Positions 43,854 through 53,855 of a stretch of 64,000 bases of DNA are shown piece after piece. Made by a program: the position numbers and the translations under genes. Below the pieces are notes generated by a model. That model saw only the letters and a list, made by a program, of their open reading frames with translations. It ran no database searches and had not been told where the DNA came from. The first letter of the stretch is position 1. Each line of letters begins with the position of its first letter. This stretch comes from Closterium sp. Naga37s-1. Taxonomy: Eukaryota; Streptophyta; Zygnematophyceae; Desmidiales; Closteriaceae. The stretch is from NCBI GenBank assembly GCA_947471745.1, contig CANJKZ010000929.1:1544001-1608000 (forward strand). Reading direction: 5' to 3'.

Positions 43854-44349
43854 TGTGAGACGTGGGAGCATGGTAGCGGAAGGGGGAGACGTGGGAGCAT
43901 GGTAGCGGAAGGGGGAAAAGAGAAACGGGATGGTGTGGGAAGGGAGAAAGGGGAAGGGGAAGAGGGGGAAAGGGGGAAATACTACATGCCCCTGAATAAT
44001 TCTTTCCTCAGACAGGGTTGAGCTTATGTGAATTGGACAAGAAGTGCTACCAACTTAGGCTGGCCGTGAGGGGAAGTGACAGGAAGGAACAGGGACCCAG
44101 AAGGCAGCGTAGAAATAGTGATGTTTTTTCAGTGCTAATATTTCTTACTTTTCATATACAAAAAAGAAAAGTTTCCAGTTTTTTTCTCCTCCTTTTTCTG
44201 TTGAACGCTGAATCTTTGGCGTCTACTTTCAGGTGTGTACACTGCTTTTCAGCATGCTTTCTCTTTCTTCTTCTTCTTCGTTTCCCGGTGCCCGCTGATT
44301 CGTCGAAGTAGAGCCGAGCAGTGTAGCGCAGGGCAGAGTGGGAGAACGC

Positions 44350-44950
44350 CCCAGGTGCAGAGCAAGTGCAGATGCGCCGCCAGCAAGTGCAGATGCGCCA
44401 CCAGCAAGTGCAGATGCGCCACCAGCAAGTGTAGATGCGCCGCCAGCAAGTGCAGATGCGCCGCCAGCAAGTGCAGATGCGCCACCAGCAAGTGTAGATG
44501 CGCCGCCAGCAAGTGCAGATGCGCCGCCAGCAAGTGTAGATGCGCCGCCAGCAAGTGTAGATGCGCCGCCAGCAAGTGCAGATGCGCCGCCAGCAAGTGT
44601 AGATGCGCCGCCAGCAAGTGCAGATGCGCCACCAGCAAGTGCAGATGCGCCGCCAGCACGTGCAGATGCGCCGCCAGCAAGTGCAGATGCGCCACCAGCA
44701 AGTGTAGATGCGCCGCCAGCAAGTGCAGATGCGCCGCCAGCAAGTGTAGATGCGCCGCCAGCAAGTGTAGATGCGCCGCCAGCAAGTGCAGATGCGCCGC
44801 CAGCAAGTGTAGATGCGCCGCCAGCAAGTGCAGATGCGCCACCAGCAAGCGCAGATGCGCCGCCAGCACGTGCAGATGCGCCGCCAGCAAGTGTAGATGC
44901 GCCGCCAGCAAGTGCAGATGCGCCGCCAGCAAGTGTAGATGCGCCGCCAG
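44350..44950. repeat. 21-bp minisatellite, about 29 copies
   Basis: Units of CGCCGCCAGCAAGTGCAGAT plus one base, with variants GTGTAG, CACCAG, AGCACG and AGCGCA. Open frames exist on both strands because 21 is a multiple of 3, for example ASADAPP and GGASALA repeats. No flanking start or domain supports translation. A ten-unit (210-bp) block recurs, marked by the AGCACG variant at 44651 and 44861. Confidence 0.92.
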
Positions 44951-44956
44951 GAACCA

Positions 44957-45213
44957 ATGGTGGCTATCGCCCACAAAGCTCATGGATACCCCTCTCGTGT
45001 AACACGCCTATCCACTCCGATGGGGGAGGGCGAGCACCGGTAGAAGACCCACCTGGGGAGGAGGGGGGAGAGAGGATGGCATGGGGGGAGTGGGGAAGGT
45101 GGGAAGGGTGATTGAGGCGCCTCAAAAGACGATTTTCGGGGCGGCCCATAAGATAACACCATCCACACCCACGCGGCCATACACACTGCCCATCAACACC
45201 CATCTGCACCCAT
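44957..45213. other. Spacer between arrays
   Basis: No gene recognised. A minus-strand acceptor-like ctccccag near 45050 starts a short open stretch (GSSTGARPPPSEWIGVLHER) that may be a relic exon. The rest is GC-rich simple sequence. Confidence 0.3.
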
Positions 45214-45276
45214 CTAGACAAGACCCAGCTTCACTGATCGACACCCATCCCCGCGCACATACCTGAGTGACCCAAC

Positions 45277-45440
45277 TGCTTTCACCACCCCTGGCAGTGA
45301 CGTCCCCACACACGGGGAATCCAGCCAATCCTCTGCCGCCTCCTGCTCCTCATCCTGCCTCTTGCCTGCTGCTTCTACATGAGTGGCGGCTGTGGTGGTG
45401 CTACCGCTGTTACCCTTGCTGCTGCCTGCCGCCGCTGCTG
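45277..45440 (-). CDS. Exon-like segment of an unidentified gene
   Basis: The minus strand encodes AGKRQDEEQEAAEDWLDSPC then VGTSLPGVVKAVGSLR before a donor-like GTATGTG. The non-repetitive composition and donor suggest a real exon, but the family is not recognised. It is in frame with a long open stretch through the 33-bp array (to 46749). Confidence 0.3.
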
Positions 45441-45445
45441 CTGCT

Positions 45446-46213
45446 CCTGCTGGTGTCAATGCTGCTGCTGATACCAGGACTGCTGGTGTCAATGCTGCTG
45501 CTGATACCAGGACTGCTGGTGTCAATGCTGCTGCTGATACCAGGACTGCTGGTGTCAATGCTGCTGCTGATACCAGGACTGCTGGTGTCAATGCTGCTGC
45601 TGATACCAGGACTGCTGGTGTCAATGCTGCTGCTGATACCAGGACTGCTGGTGTCAATGCTGCTGCTGATACCAGGACTGCTGGTGTCAATGCTGCTGCT
45701 GATACCAGGACTGCTGGTGTCAATGCTGCTGCTGATACCAGGACTGCTGGTGTCAATGCTGCTGCTGATACCAGGACTGCTGGTGTCAATGCTGCTGCTG
45801 ATACCAGGACTGCTGGTGTCAATGCTGCTGCTGATACCAGGACTGCTGGTGTCAATGCTGCTGCTGATACCAGGACTGCTGGTGTCAATGCTGCTGCTGA
45901 TACCAGGACTGCTGGTGTCAATGCTGCTGCTGATACCAGGACTGCTGGTGTCAATGCTGCTGCTGATACCAGGACTGCTGGTGTCAATGCTGCTGCTGAT
46001 ACCAGGACTGCTGGTGTCAATGCTGCTGCTGATACCAGGACTGCTGGTGTCAATGCTGCTGTTGATACCAGGACTGCTGGTGTCAATGCTGCTGCTGATA
46101 CCAGGACTGCTGGTGTCAATGCTGCTGCTGATACCAGGAATGCTGGTGTCAATGCTGCTGCTGATACCAGGACTGCTGGTGTCAATGCTGCTGCTGATAC
46201 CAGGACTGCTGGC
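45446..46213. repeat. 33-bp minisatellite, about 23 copies
   Basis: Highly uniform units containing TGCTGGTGTCAATGCTGCTG; three show a single substitution. Because 33 is a multiple of 3 and there are no stops, it reads as an 11-residue repeat (GVNAAADTRTA plus; VSAAALTPAVL or ISSSIDTSSPG minus). On the minus strand each unit starts GTATCAGCAGC right after AGTCCTG, the end of the neighbouring exon-like segment. Confidence 0.93.
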
Positions 46214-46345
46214 TCTCGCCAAAGCTTCACCACGTGGCGTGATTGTGATTGGCCAGGAGGCGAGGCTGTGCTGGTGCATGCGGTTGTGGTGCGCAAGGGC
46301 TGCGGAAAAATTGAGATTGGCGCACCCCACGTGCAGCGTCGCCCT
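46214..46345 (-). CDS. Exon-like segment next to the 33-bp array
   Basis: After an acceptor ctccttgcag the minus strand encodes ATLHVGCANLNFSAALAHHN then RMHQHSLASWPITITPRGEA. It ends at AGTCCTG/GTATCAG, where the array starts. Non-repetitive and protein-like, but not identified. Copies of its acceptor edge (GGCGACGCTGCATGTGGAG) recur at about 46450-46475. Confidence 0.35.
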
Positions 46346-46626
46346 GCAAGGAGGAACAGAGCAGCAGGGGGAAGGGTGTGGTGTGGGGGGATGCGGGTGG
46401 CATGGGGAAGGCGAGAGTCAGAGCGAGGGAGGGAGCAACTGGGTGCGCACTCCACATGCAGCGTCGCCCTGCAAGGAGGAGCAGAGAGGGGCATGGGGGG
46501 CCCGTAGGGTATGAGAGGGCAAGGTGAAGGAGGGAGCGGCTGGAACGAAGGTGGAGGGGGAGGTGAGGTTGCCGCACCCCACGTGTCCCGAAGGTGACCC
46601 TGGGTCGGGCTAGGGTTATGTTGAAG

Positions 46627-46881
46627 GGATGAGCAAAGAACCGAACAGGTTTTGATTTTTAGCTTAAATTGTTCACCCGAACGTGTTCGAGGTTTGCCCG
46701 AACACGTTCGTGTTCGTGGCGCTGCTGCAGAACGCCCCGTGTCGAACACGAACGTGTTCGAGGTTCACCTGAACACGCCTTCACAGGGGAACGGCGAACA
46801 CCCTTGTTCGGTTCGCCGAGCGGCCATGTTCGTGCAAGGGCGAACGTGAACATGTTCGCGTTCGCCCTTTGCTCAACGGTC
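46627..46881. mobile_element. Short GAAC-rich TIR element, about 255 bp
   Basis: The ends share TGAGCAAAG inverted (46630 and 46875), the same terminal motif as the 24768-25534 element. The interior is full of GAACACGTTC-like palindromes. The flanks TGTTGAAG and CATTGAAG suggest an 8-bp duplication with two transitions. An uninterrupted version of the site (GGGCTAGGGTTAGGTTGAAG, then TCGTCC) lies at 47012-47038. Confidence 0.65.
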
Positions 46882-47511
46882 CATTGAAGTCGTCCCTTTT
46901 TGGCATTTTCTTGGCACTTAGCAGGGTAGAACATACAGATTAGTACTACTGTCTTTATTTTGCTAAAAGTGACTTCCCGACTGCAGCTCACCCAGTCCAC
47001 ATGGCTGTCGGGCTAGGGTTAGGTTGAAGTCGTCCTTTTTTGGAGATGAACAACCAATGAGACAAAACCAGAATTTTCGCGAACAGCAGCATCTCCTTAT
47101 AAAATGAAACTCATCCAATCAACTCCTTCCCCCCCCCCCACCCAAAATTGCATGCCAACTGAAACAGTGTATTTTTTATAAATTTCTCGACGCGCCCATG
47201 AAAATGGCAACTTTTGATAGAGAAACTTGTGATTCAAAACCTACCCCTTCTACCTACCCATCTGTTTTTGCGATGCAAGAGGAGCAAAGCAAAGGGGTTG
47301 GGAGGGATTCAAAGGTGGTGCCAAGGATTGGCAGGGATAAGGATGTGGTGCGAAGGAGGAGACAACAGAAGAGCAGATTGGTGAGGCGTACAATACAATC
47401 AACTACCTCACATTAAGGCGCCTCGAGATTAGACTCACCAGTGATTGCTGAAGTCCCACACACACGTGGTACGACACTCTAAACTACGTGCAGTGCAGAG
47501 GGTCTAGACAC
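46882..47511. other. Non-coding region
   Basis: No gene recognised. It contains the second copy of the motif flanking the preceding TIR element (47012-47038) and a C-run at 47131-47140. Confidence 0.45.
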
Positions 47512-47698
47512 CTAATGTCCCCGTGAGCTAGCGCAGCGCCTCTTGAAGTCAGAGCTAAGTCGCGCTTCCACCAGCTCTCCTTGACCGCCTTCCCCAGCAA
47601 CTGCTCCCAGACGCGGAAGGAGCAGCGCTGCCCGCGCTGACACGTGGCGCAACCTGAGCCGTGGATCACCACTTTCGCGGGGGACGGGAATGCATAGT
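47512..47698 (-). CDS. Exon 2 of a probable membrane-protein gene
   Basis: The acceptor is ctgcctgcgcag. It continues exon 1 in phase (G plus AC gives Asp) and stays open. It encodes YAFPSPAKVVIHGSGCATCQ, then RGQRCSFRVWEQLLGKAVKE, then SWWKRDLALTSRGAALAHGD. Three Cys are clustered. A donor GTGTCT follows at 47511; without it, translation ends about 15 codons later. Family not recognised. Confidence 0.5.
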
Positions 47699-48062
47699 CT
47701 GCGCAGGCAGATGCAGATGTGAAGGGAGGGAGGGTGAACACGCGGTTGCGTAAGGGGATTTAAACAGGAGGGTCGCATTGCATGAGAGAATGTTTTGGGG
47801 CGCGTTGACATTAGTCACGTCACATCACGTCAATGAGAAGGGAGGGGGCAGGGGGAAACGCGATGAGCGGAAACAGGATGGCGAGGTGCACGGGCGACTC
47901 GTCCAGTCCAGCATACTCGCTGTCGATCTTCGAGGCGTCTTGCAACTCGGATTTCACATGCAATTGGACGTCACCTATTCTTGAGGCGGCTCAGATATTT
48001 CAGGCCGCGCATTGTAAAACACAACCAACTCATATTTCGCATACTAATTTCTGGAATCTCAC

Positions 48063-48669
48063 CTCCTGACGACGTCCAGCATACTCTTCGTCGTCTGGGC
48101 TGCGCTACGCTGCCATCGGAAACGCTGGAAGCAGCGCGAATGGCAGTAGCGCCATTACTAACGGCAGCGCCATTACTAACGGCGGCGCCATTACTAACGG
48201 CGGCGCCATCAGTAACAGCGGGAGATAAGTTATCTCCTGTTGCGTTTGTTTTGTAGGCGACAAGCAGCGGCTTTCGCAGCTGCAGGGGGAAAAGAGGGCC
48301 CCATTTTAAGCGCCACCTTCCGCTCGCTCCCCCTGCTGCCGCCAATCCCACCGCGCTCATGCTTCCCGCTCCCGCATCGGATCCGCCAGTCACCCATGGG
48401 GGTAACGATTCAGCTATAACGAGTACGAGGAGACATAGGATCATGACGGAAACGAGCACGTAGTGAGCCCCATCCATATAAGGCCCCAACTGAGGACTCC
48501 TCTCCTCGTCTATAAAACCTCCCGTTTTGAATCCTAAAGTCGTCAACATGTGCGAAAACGCACGAGAGACGCGCGACAGGGGAGACGCTGACGACGTTGA
48601 TGGCAGCACGGGAAGTGCATCATGCGACGATCGCGAACTGAGCTGCGAAGCTTGCGACACAGAGTCCAC
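48063..48669 (-). CDS. Exon 1 of a probable single-pass membrane protein
   Basis: Starts at ATG 48669. About 65 Ser-rich N-terminal residues, then a hydrophobic span YVLVSVMILCLLVLVIAESL (about residues 70-89), then a hydrophilic part with an NGAAVS hexapeptide repeat (three to four 18-bp units at 48136-48207). The donor GGAG/GTGAGATTC is at 48063. The topology, a short cytosolic tail with a type II anchor, is common in Golgi enzymes, but no catalytic domain is seen in the two exons found. Confidence 0.5.
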
Positions 48670-48947
48670 AATCGCAGTGCGTTTTTCAAGGTCGATCGAC
48701 TCGGAGTGATATCCCTGTCCATTCGACCTACCGATGATGCCTGCCAGGCGCCTGATGTGAAGCGAGAAAGAATAGCGCCTCGCGAATAACTTAATGGTTC
48801 GGGCTTAGATCCGACAATCTTCTGAAACACTTGACGAGTAAAGCTTTATCCGAAGCTGTTTTGTCGCCATCCTTTGCGAAGCTCAATAACAGCCTGTCCC
48901 CGAGCTAGATTCGCGGAACAGGCAAGGGACGTCTGTGTAACTAATAA

Positions 48948-49416
48948 GGGCGTGTCCCATGAGTTCATTTGGGGAGAAAATCATATTTTTTACGTAACTT
49001 CGACCAAGCAAAAGAGTGTACACTCAGACGTGAAAAACACGCAGCGCGTCAGCACAGCGCCAAACGAAATTGACCCACGCGGACTCATAGCCCCACCCAC
49101 ACAAAAATCGTCATCCGAACATGGGCCGCGAGCGGTAACCCGCCACAGTGCGAATCAACTGCGCCCCTTGCGAAACTTAGTTTTTTCTTCACGCGACTGA
49201 ATGTGCGCGAAGTCTCCGATTGGGGTAACGGAATGGAGGACCTGGTACGAAGTGATCTCACGTACCTTGTACGTGGGATAGTACGGACATCTTGACGTCC
49301 TAGGCGTGTCATCCGGTGCGTCACTGAAGACGCATGTCATGCAGGGAAGGGTTACAGACGGGAAACAGAGTTACAACACTGAACTTGAACTGTAAACGAT
49401 TTCGTGGGACACGCCC
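48948..49416. mobile_element. PIF/Harbinger-like non-autonomous TIR element, 469 bp
   Basis: The inverted ends are GGGCGTGTCCCA (12 bp perfect, 14 of 15 with one mismatch), flanked by TAA on both sides (48945-48947; 49417-49419). A 3-bp T-A-A duplication with GGG-starting ends is the usual pattern of PIF/Harbinger elements. No transposase inside. Confidence 0.7.
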
Positions 49417-49424
49417 TAAGTGGG

Positions 49425-49481
49425 AAAAGTATGTCCATTCCTAGTACACTGGATGTTGGGACTAGGAATGGACATACTTTT
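49425..49481. repeat. Perfect 21-bp-arm hairpin
   Basis: The left arm at 49425-49445 (AAAAGTATGTCCATTCCTAG plus T) and right arm at 49461-49481 are exact reverse complements, with a 15-bp loop. It lies 8 bp beyond the Harbinger-like element. It could be a fold-back transposon remnant or a small-RNA-like hairpin; no transcript evidence. Confidence 0.8.
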
Positions 49482-50161
49482 CTGTGGTGGGCTAAATTCG
49501 AAAGGTTCATCCTGGTGCGCAAAGGTCTGAAGCGGTGACAACCTAAGGCGATTGACAGAATTGACCGCGTCAAATGGCCCTAGAACCGCCCTACATAAAT
49601 TCTGGTACACCTCTCCCCCGCTAATTTCAACACCTGGGCCCGAATCGCGTCTTTGTCGTTCAGCCCTCCTGTTGAAACTGTTGGGGAACAGAAAAGTTCA
49701 CATAGTCAGCGCGATTTCACTCGGTTTCGTACCTTTCAGAACCGTATACAGACTTTCTACTCGGTCCTGAGCTTTATAAAGAGGTTTTGAGGTCCAAACC
49801 GCGCTCGACGCAGGACCACAGGTCGAGACAAAGGTGTTGAAATTGCCCGGGATTGAAATAAATGCGGGACAGGTGTAGCATTTATCGAGTTAACGGAATC
49901 GTACCCTTTCACAAGTTGCTTCGATTGCGGGATAACAGTCAAGAAGGCGGTGCACGACTGCCACCAATCCTACACTACTGTTAGAACACCAGTCACCTCT
50001 GCCGTGAAAAAAGAAAAAAGAAAAAAAAAAGTTGAACCCCTACTATGCTCCGTGCGCAATGCAGCAATGCACAAGAGAAACCCGCCAGATCTACATGGCT
50101 TAGCCCATCAAGAATCTCAGGACCCTTGAGGCAATGTTTCTTAGAAATAGCTAGTAAGAGG
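49482..50161. other. Non-coding region with dispersed repeat
   Basis: No gene recognised. 49895-50135 resembles 42555-42775 in order and spacing of several words (CCCTTTCA.AAG, TGCTTCGATTGCG, AGAACACCAG, AAGAATCT), pointing to an old dispersed repeat of unknown class. Confidence 0.4.
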
Positions 50162-50280
50162 TGTGAGAGAATTGGTGAAGTGGGTCAAAGCAAGGAGATA
50201 CCAAAAGTGGTAACCTAGGAATGGTTGTACCCTGTGGCCTACAATAACTAACGATATCTAAACGATATAAAAATTTGACA
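50162..50280 (-). repeat. 3' LTR of Copia-5
   Basis: About 119 bp: the right edge is the complement of TGTCAAATT at 50280, and the left edge TGTGA matches the Copia-1 type. The purine tract CTATGGGGGTG (minus) follows at 50281-50291. Confidence 0.7.
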
Positions 50281-50536
50281 CACCCCCATAGACTAAGTGA
50301 GGTGCATCAAAGCAACCAAAAGAAACAAATGGTCACAAGACCAGTCAAGAGAAGCGACAAGTCAACGCTCAGGGTGGATCTCAAGATCACCACACAGTCC
50401 GACACAAGCAAACAGCCACAAAGTCGGTTCAAGAGTTAACAAATATACATGGATGCAAGGACAAGCAGAACAAGCAGCAAGAAGCAAGTCTAAAGTAATC
50501 GAACACCAGCGCCAACAAAGCCAAACTACAGACTGA

Positions 50537-52400
50537 ACATGTGGTGCCCACTAGGTGCAAGTGCCTTGGTGAAGATGTTGGTTGTGTTGGCTGTGGAGGC
50601 CACGAAGTCCAAGCGAGCCTGGTCGTGCCGCTATAACTCTCGCAGGATAAAATACCTCACGTCTATGTCCTTCACTCTGCCCTTCAGTCGAGGCTCTCGA
50701 CAAAGGAGGATCACGGCCTTGTTGTCAATGAACAAGGTCGGTGCAGAGCGAGGCCGCTTATTAAGGTCAGTGCGCGAGAAATTCAACCAACGAAGCTCCT
50801 GCGCAGCCATGGCACCAGCGCAGATCTCTGCCTATGCGCTGGACTGTGCCACAGACGATGACCGGGTAGACCTCCACGATACAGCTCCAGCACCCAAACT
50901 GAAACAGTACCCCTGAGTAGACCGCTGGGTCTCCACGTCGTCGCCGTAGGAAGAGTCGCAGTGACCGGTCAGTACAATTGGTTGTGTCCCTCCAAGCACA
51001 AGCCCCACGCCTGATGTAGTCGCCAGGTACTTTGCCACCCTCACAGTAGCCGTCCAGTGGACAGGAAGGTGTCTCCCAGTCGCAACAAAACGAGAAAGAA
51101 CGCTGCGGGGAAAGGCGAGGTCCGGACGAGTACAAGTCATCAGGTACATGAGGCGGCCTACAAGCTCTGCGTAGGGACCACTAGACTCAAAGGGCTCATC
51201 AGGAAAAGGGCCGGTGAGTCTGTGGTTGATAGCAAGAGGAGTGGCCTCTGTGGTGGAGAACTGAAGCCCGAACCGTTGAAAGACTTGCTGCACCGTGTGT
51301 GACTGTGAGAGTGTAATGGTGCAAACGGCTCTGTCCCTAATGATCTTCAAGCCAAGGTAGCGACACAGTTCACCAAGGCCAGTGCATGCATGTCTCTTTT
51401 ACAGTTCGGACTTCACCTCAGCCAGAGCAACCCTTTTCGCTGTAGCGAAGACCAAGTCGTCGACGTAGATAAGGACAAAGAAATGAGTGGAGCCCCTGCG
51501 AACAAACAGCCACGAGTTGGCGGATGAAGGGCGGAAACCGAGGTCAGCCAGAGTGATGCGTAGTGTGTCGTGCCACTCATGGGGCGCCTGACGAAGACGA
51601 TAGACTGGTCGCCTTAGGCTCCACTGGGTCTCAGAAAGGAAAGTTTCAGTCAAGCCAGGAATACAGTGCAACAAGATCTCCTTGTGTAGGCGGCCCTGGA
51701 GAAAGGCAGTGGAGAAGTTGAGGGAGTGCAGCTCGTACTCTCACTATGCTGCTGCGTTAAGTAACAGCCGAAGAGTAGTCATCTTCGGGGTTGGGGCAAA
51801 GTTCTAAAAGAAGTCAACTCCATCACGCTGATTGAAGCCCCTAGCTATGTAGCGCGCCTTGAAGACGGGTGGTGATCCAGGCGGCCACTTCACCTTGAAG
51901 ATCCACATGCCGTCGACGACATAGTGCATGTGGATTTCCAAGCCGCCATCTCTGAGTCCATGGCCGCTTTCCACTGAGAGGCCCACTACCCTTACACTAC
52001 CTCACGGTGCGTGCGAGGAGTCGGAATGTCAAGGGTGTCGGGGTCTCCCTCAGGGAAAAGCATCATGGCACAGAAAGAGGGGGAAGCGGCTGCCAAGAAT
52101 TCCAGCTCAAACTTTCTGTCTGATGTCACAGCCAAGAGCAAACTCACCCCCAGCGGACAGAGGACGGGTAGGAGGTCATCAAATGGAGATGAGGGACGAG
52201 CACGAGGAGGACAGCGAGTGGTCCAGCCGTGCGGGACAACAGGAGGAGGCGACTGTGACTGGGGAGAAAAAAAAAACAGCCGGAGCTGAGTTCGGAGGAG
52301 GAAACGTATGATTGCACACAGTAGGGGACTGAAAACGGTGAGGAGGAGAGGAGGGAAGACCAAGGGTCCGAAGGCCACTCACTGGTGGGAACAACTGCGG
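50537..52400 (-). pseudogene. Copia-5 reverse transcriptase-RNase H
   Basis: The minus strand, in several frames, shows FKVKWPPGSPPVFKARYIAR, VYRLRQAPHEWHDTLR, the active site FVLIYVDDLVFAT, IIRDRAVCTITLSQSHTVQQ, LVGRLMYLMTCTRPDLAFP, and RNase H parts LTGHCDSSYGDD and STRSSSVAQSSA. It is close to Copia-3 in sequence but has more stops and frameshifts. Confidence 0.8.
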
Positions 52401-52605
52401 CTAAAGGGGCCGCTGCTGCTGCTGCGCCTGCTGCACTTGCTGCTGCAGCTCGTGCATCTCCTGCACCAACCTCTCCTGCTCCTGGCGAGCACACCGACAA
52501 GCAGCCTGGTAACGTGTGTCGTAAACGGTGGGGAGGCAAAGAAGGCGTCGAAGTAGGAGTGGCTCCAGCTCCAACCCCTTTACAGCTAGCACCTCCAGTG
52601 CCAGC
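52401..52605 (-). repeat. Copia-5 linker remnant
   Basis: CTGCTGC-rich (poly-Gln on the coding strand) and CCAGCTCCA-type repeats up to the Copia-6 insertion point at 52605/52606. Confidence 0.6.
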
Positions 52606-52742
52606 TGTCAAACTATAATTCTACTGTTTGTGTAGTTCTAGTCTAGGTGTTCTCCCTTGTGTTATTTTGTACTTGCACTAGGGTTAGGTTTTGCATACAT
52701 CTTGTTTGTACTTTCTGTTTTAGTCAATTTTACATTGTGACA
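52606..52742 (+). repeat. 5' LTR of Copia-6 with adjoining primer site
   Basis: 137 bp, TGTCA...TGACA. The primer site TGGTATAGAGCT begins immediately at 52743, the same variant as in Copia-1. Confidence 0.88.
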
Positions 52743-52753
52743 TGGTATAGAGC

Positions 52754-53855
52754 TAGGTTAACACTAGCGAGATTTTCCCCCTTCGCCCGTCGCCCGTTTC
52801 CCCCCGTCGATCGCGACCGTTTTCTCCTTTTTTTTCCCGTCGCCCGTCACCTGTCGCGGCTGTTAGTTAACGGGCCCTGCGGCCTTTCGTTAGCGGGCCC
52901 CGCGGCCTTTCGTTAGCGGGCCCCGCGGCCCTTCGTTCGTGGGCCCAGAGGCCCCTTCGCTAGCGGGCCCCGCGGCCCCGTCGTTAGTCGCACGCACGCA
53001 CAGCAGCAGCCGCGCACACTAGCGACCCGTCGTCCCACCCGTTTCCCACCGTCGTAACCGCTGCCCCACCCGTTAGACGCGGCCCCACCCGCTGCCTTAC
53101 CCGCCGCTCACCCTGTTAGTCGTCGCCTCACCCGCGATCTGCCGCCCCACGAGCAGAAAACCGCCGCCACACCAGAAATCGGCCGCCCCAGGACCTGAAA
53201 ACCGCCGCCCCATACCTGGAAACTGCCACCCCACCTAGAAACCTGCTGCCCCACCCGTTCCAGTCACCTCACCCGGAATCAGCCGCCCCACCCAGTACTC
53301 TCCACTACACAAAACCGCACAGAACCATGCAAAATCGCGCAGAATCGCACAGAACCGTGCAAAATTGCGCAGAACCGCACAGAACCGTACAGAACCGCAC
53401 AGATTCGCCGCCTTACCTTCCCCACCCGTCGCCCGCTGCCTTAACAGCCGCCCCACCTGACACCCGCCTCCCGACGAGCTGCCACACCCGCAGCCAGTAG
53501 CACCAGCAGATTACACTTCCGCCAGTAGCACCAGCAGCCTAGACTACCGCCAGGAGCACCACCAGCAGCTTAGACTGCCGCCAGTAGCACCAGCAGTAGC
53601 TTCCACTGCCGTCAGCGCACCAGCAGCAACTTAAACTACCCCCCAGCAAAACCAGCAGCAGCATAGGCTGCCCCCAGCGCACCAAGAGCAGCTTAGGCTG
53701 CCCCCAGCCGCACCAGCAGCAGCTTAGGCTGCCCCCAGCAGAACCAGCAGCAGCATAGGCTCCCCCCAGCGCACCACTAGCAATTTAGGCTGCCGCCAGC
53801 GCACCAGCAGCAGCTTAGGCTGCCCCCAGCAGAACCAGCAGCAGCATAGGCATAC
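52754..53855 (+). repeat. Copia-6 untranslated leader
   Basis: About 1.1 kb with three repeat types in series: TCGTTAGCGGGCCCCGCGGC-like units (52860-52990), ACCGCACAGAACCGTGC-like units (53310-53405), and CCAGCAGCAGCTTAGGCTGC-like units (53480-53850). No coding similarity. Confidence 0.75.

Noticed and set aside
44338..45111. ASADAPP or RRICTCW repeat proteins
   Set aside because: Four frames open over a 21-bp array, no domain or start context.
45267..46514. Plus-strand 374-415-residue repeat proteins
   Set aside because: 33-bp array has no stops in several frames; exon-like signals are on the minus strand.
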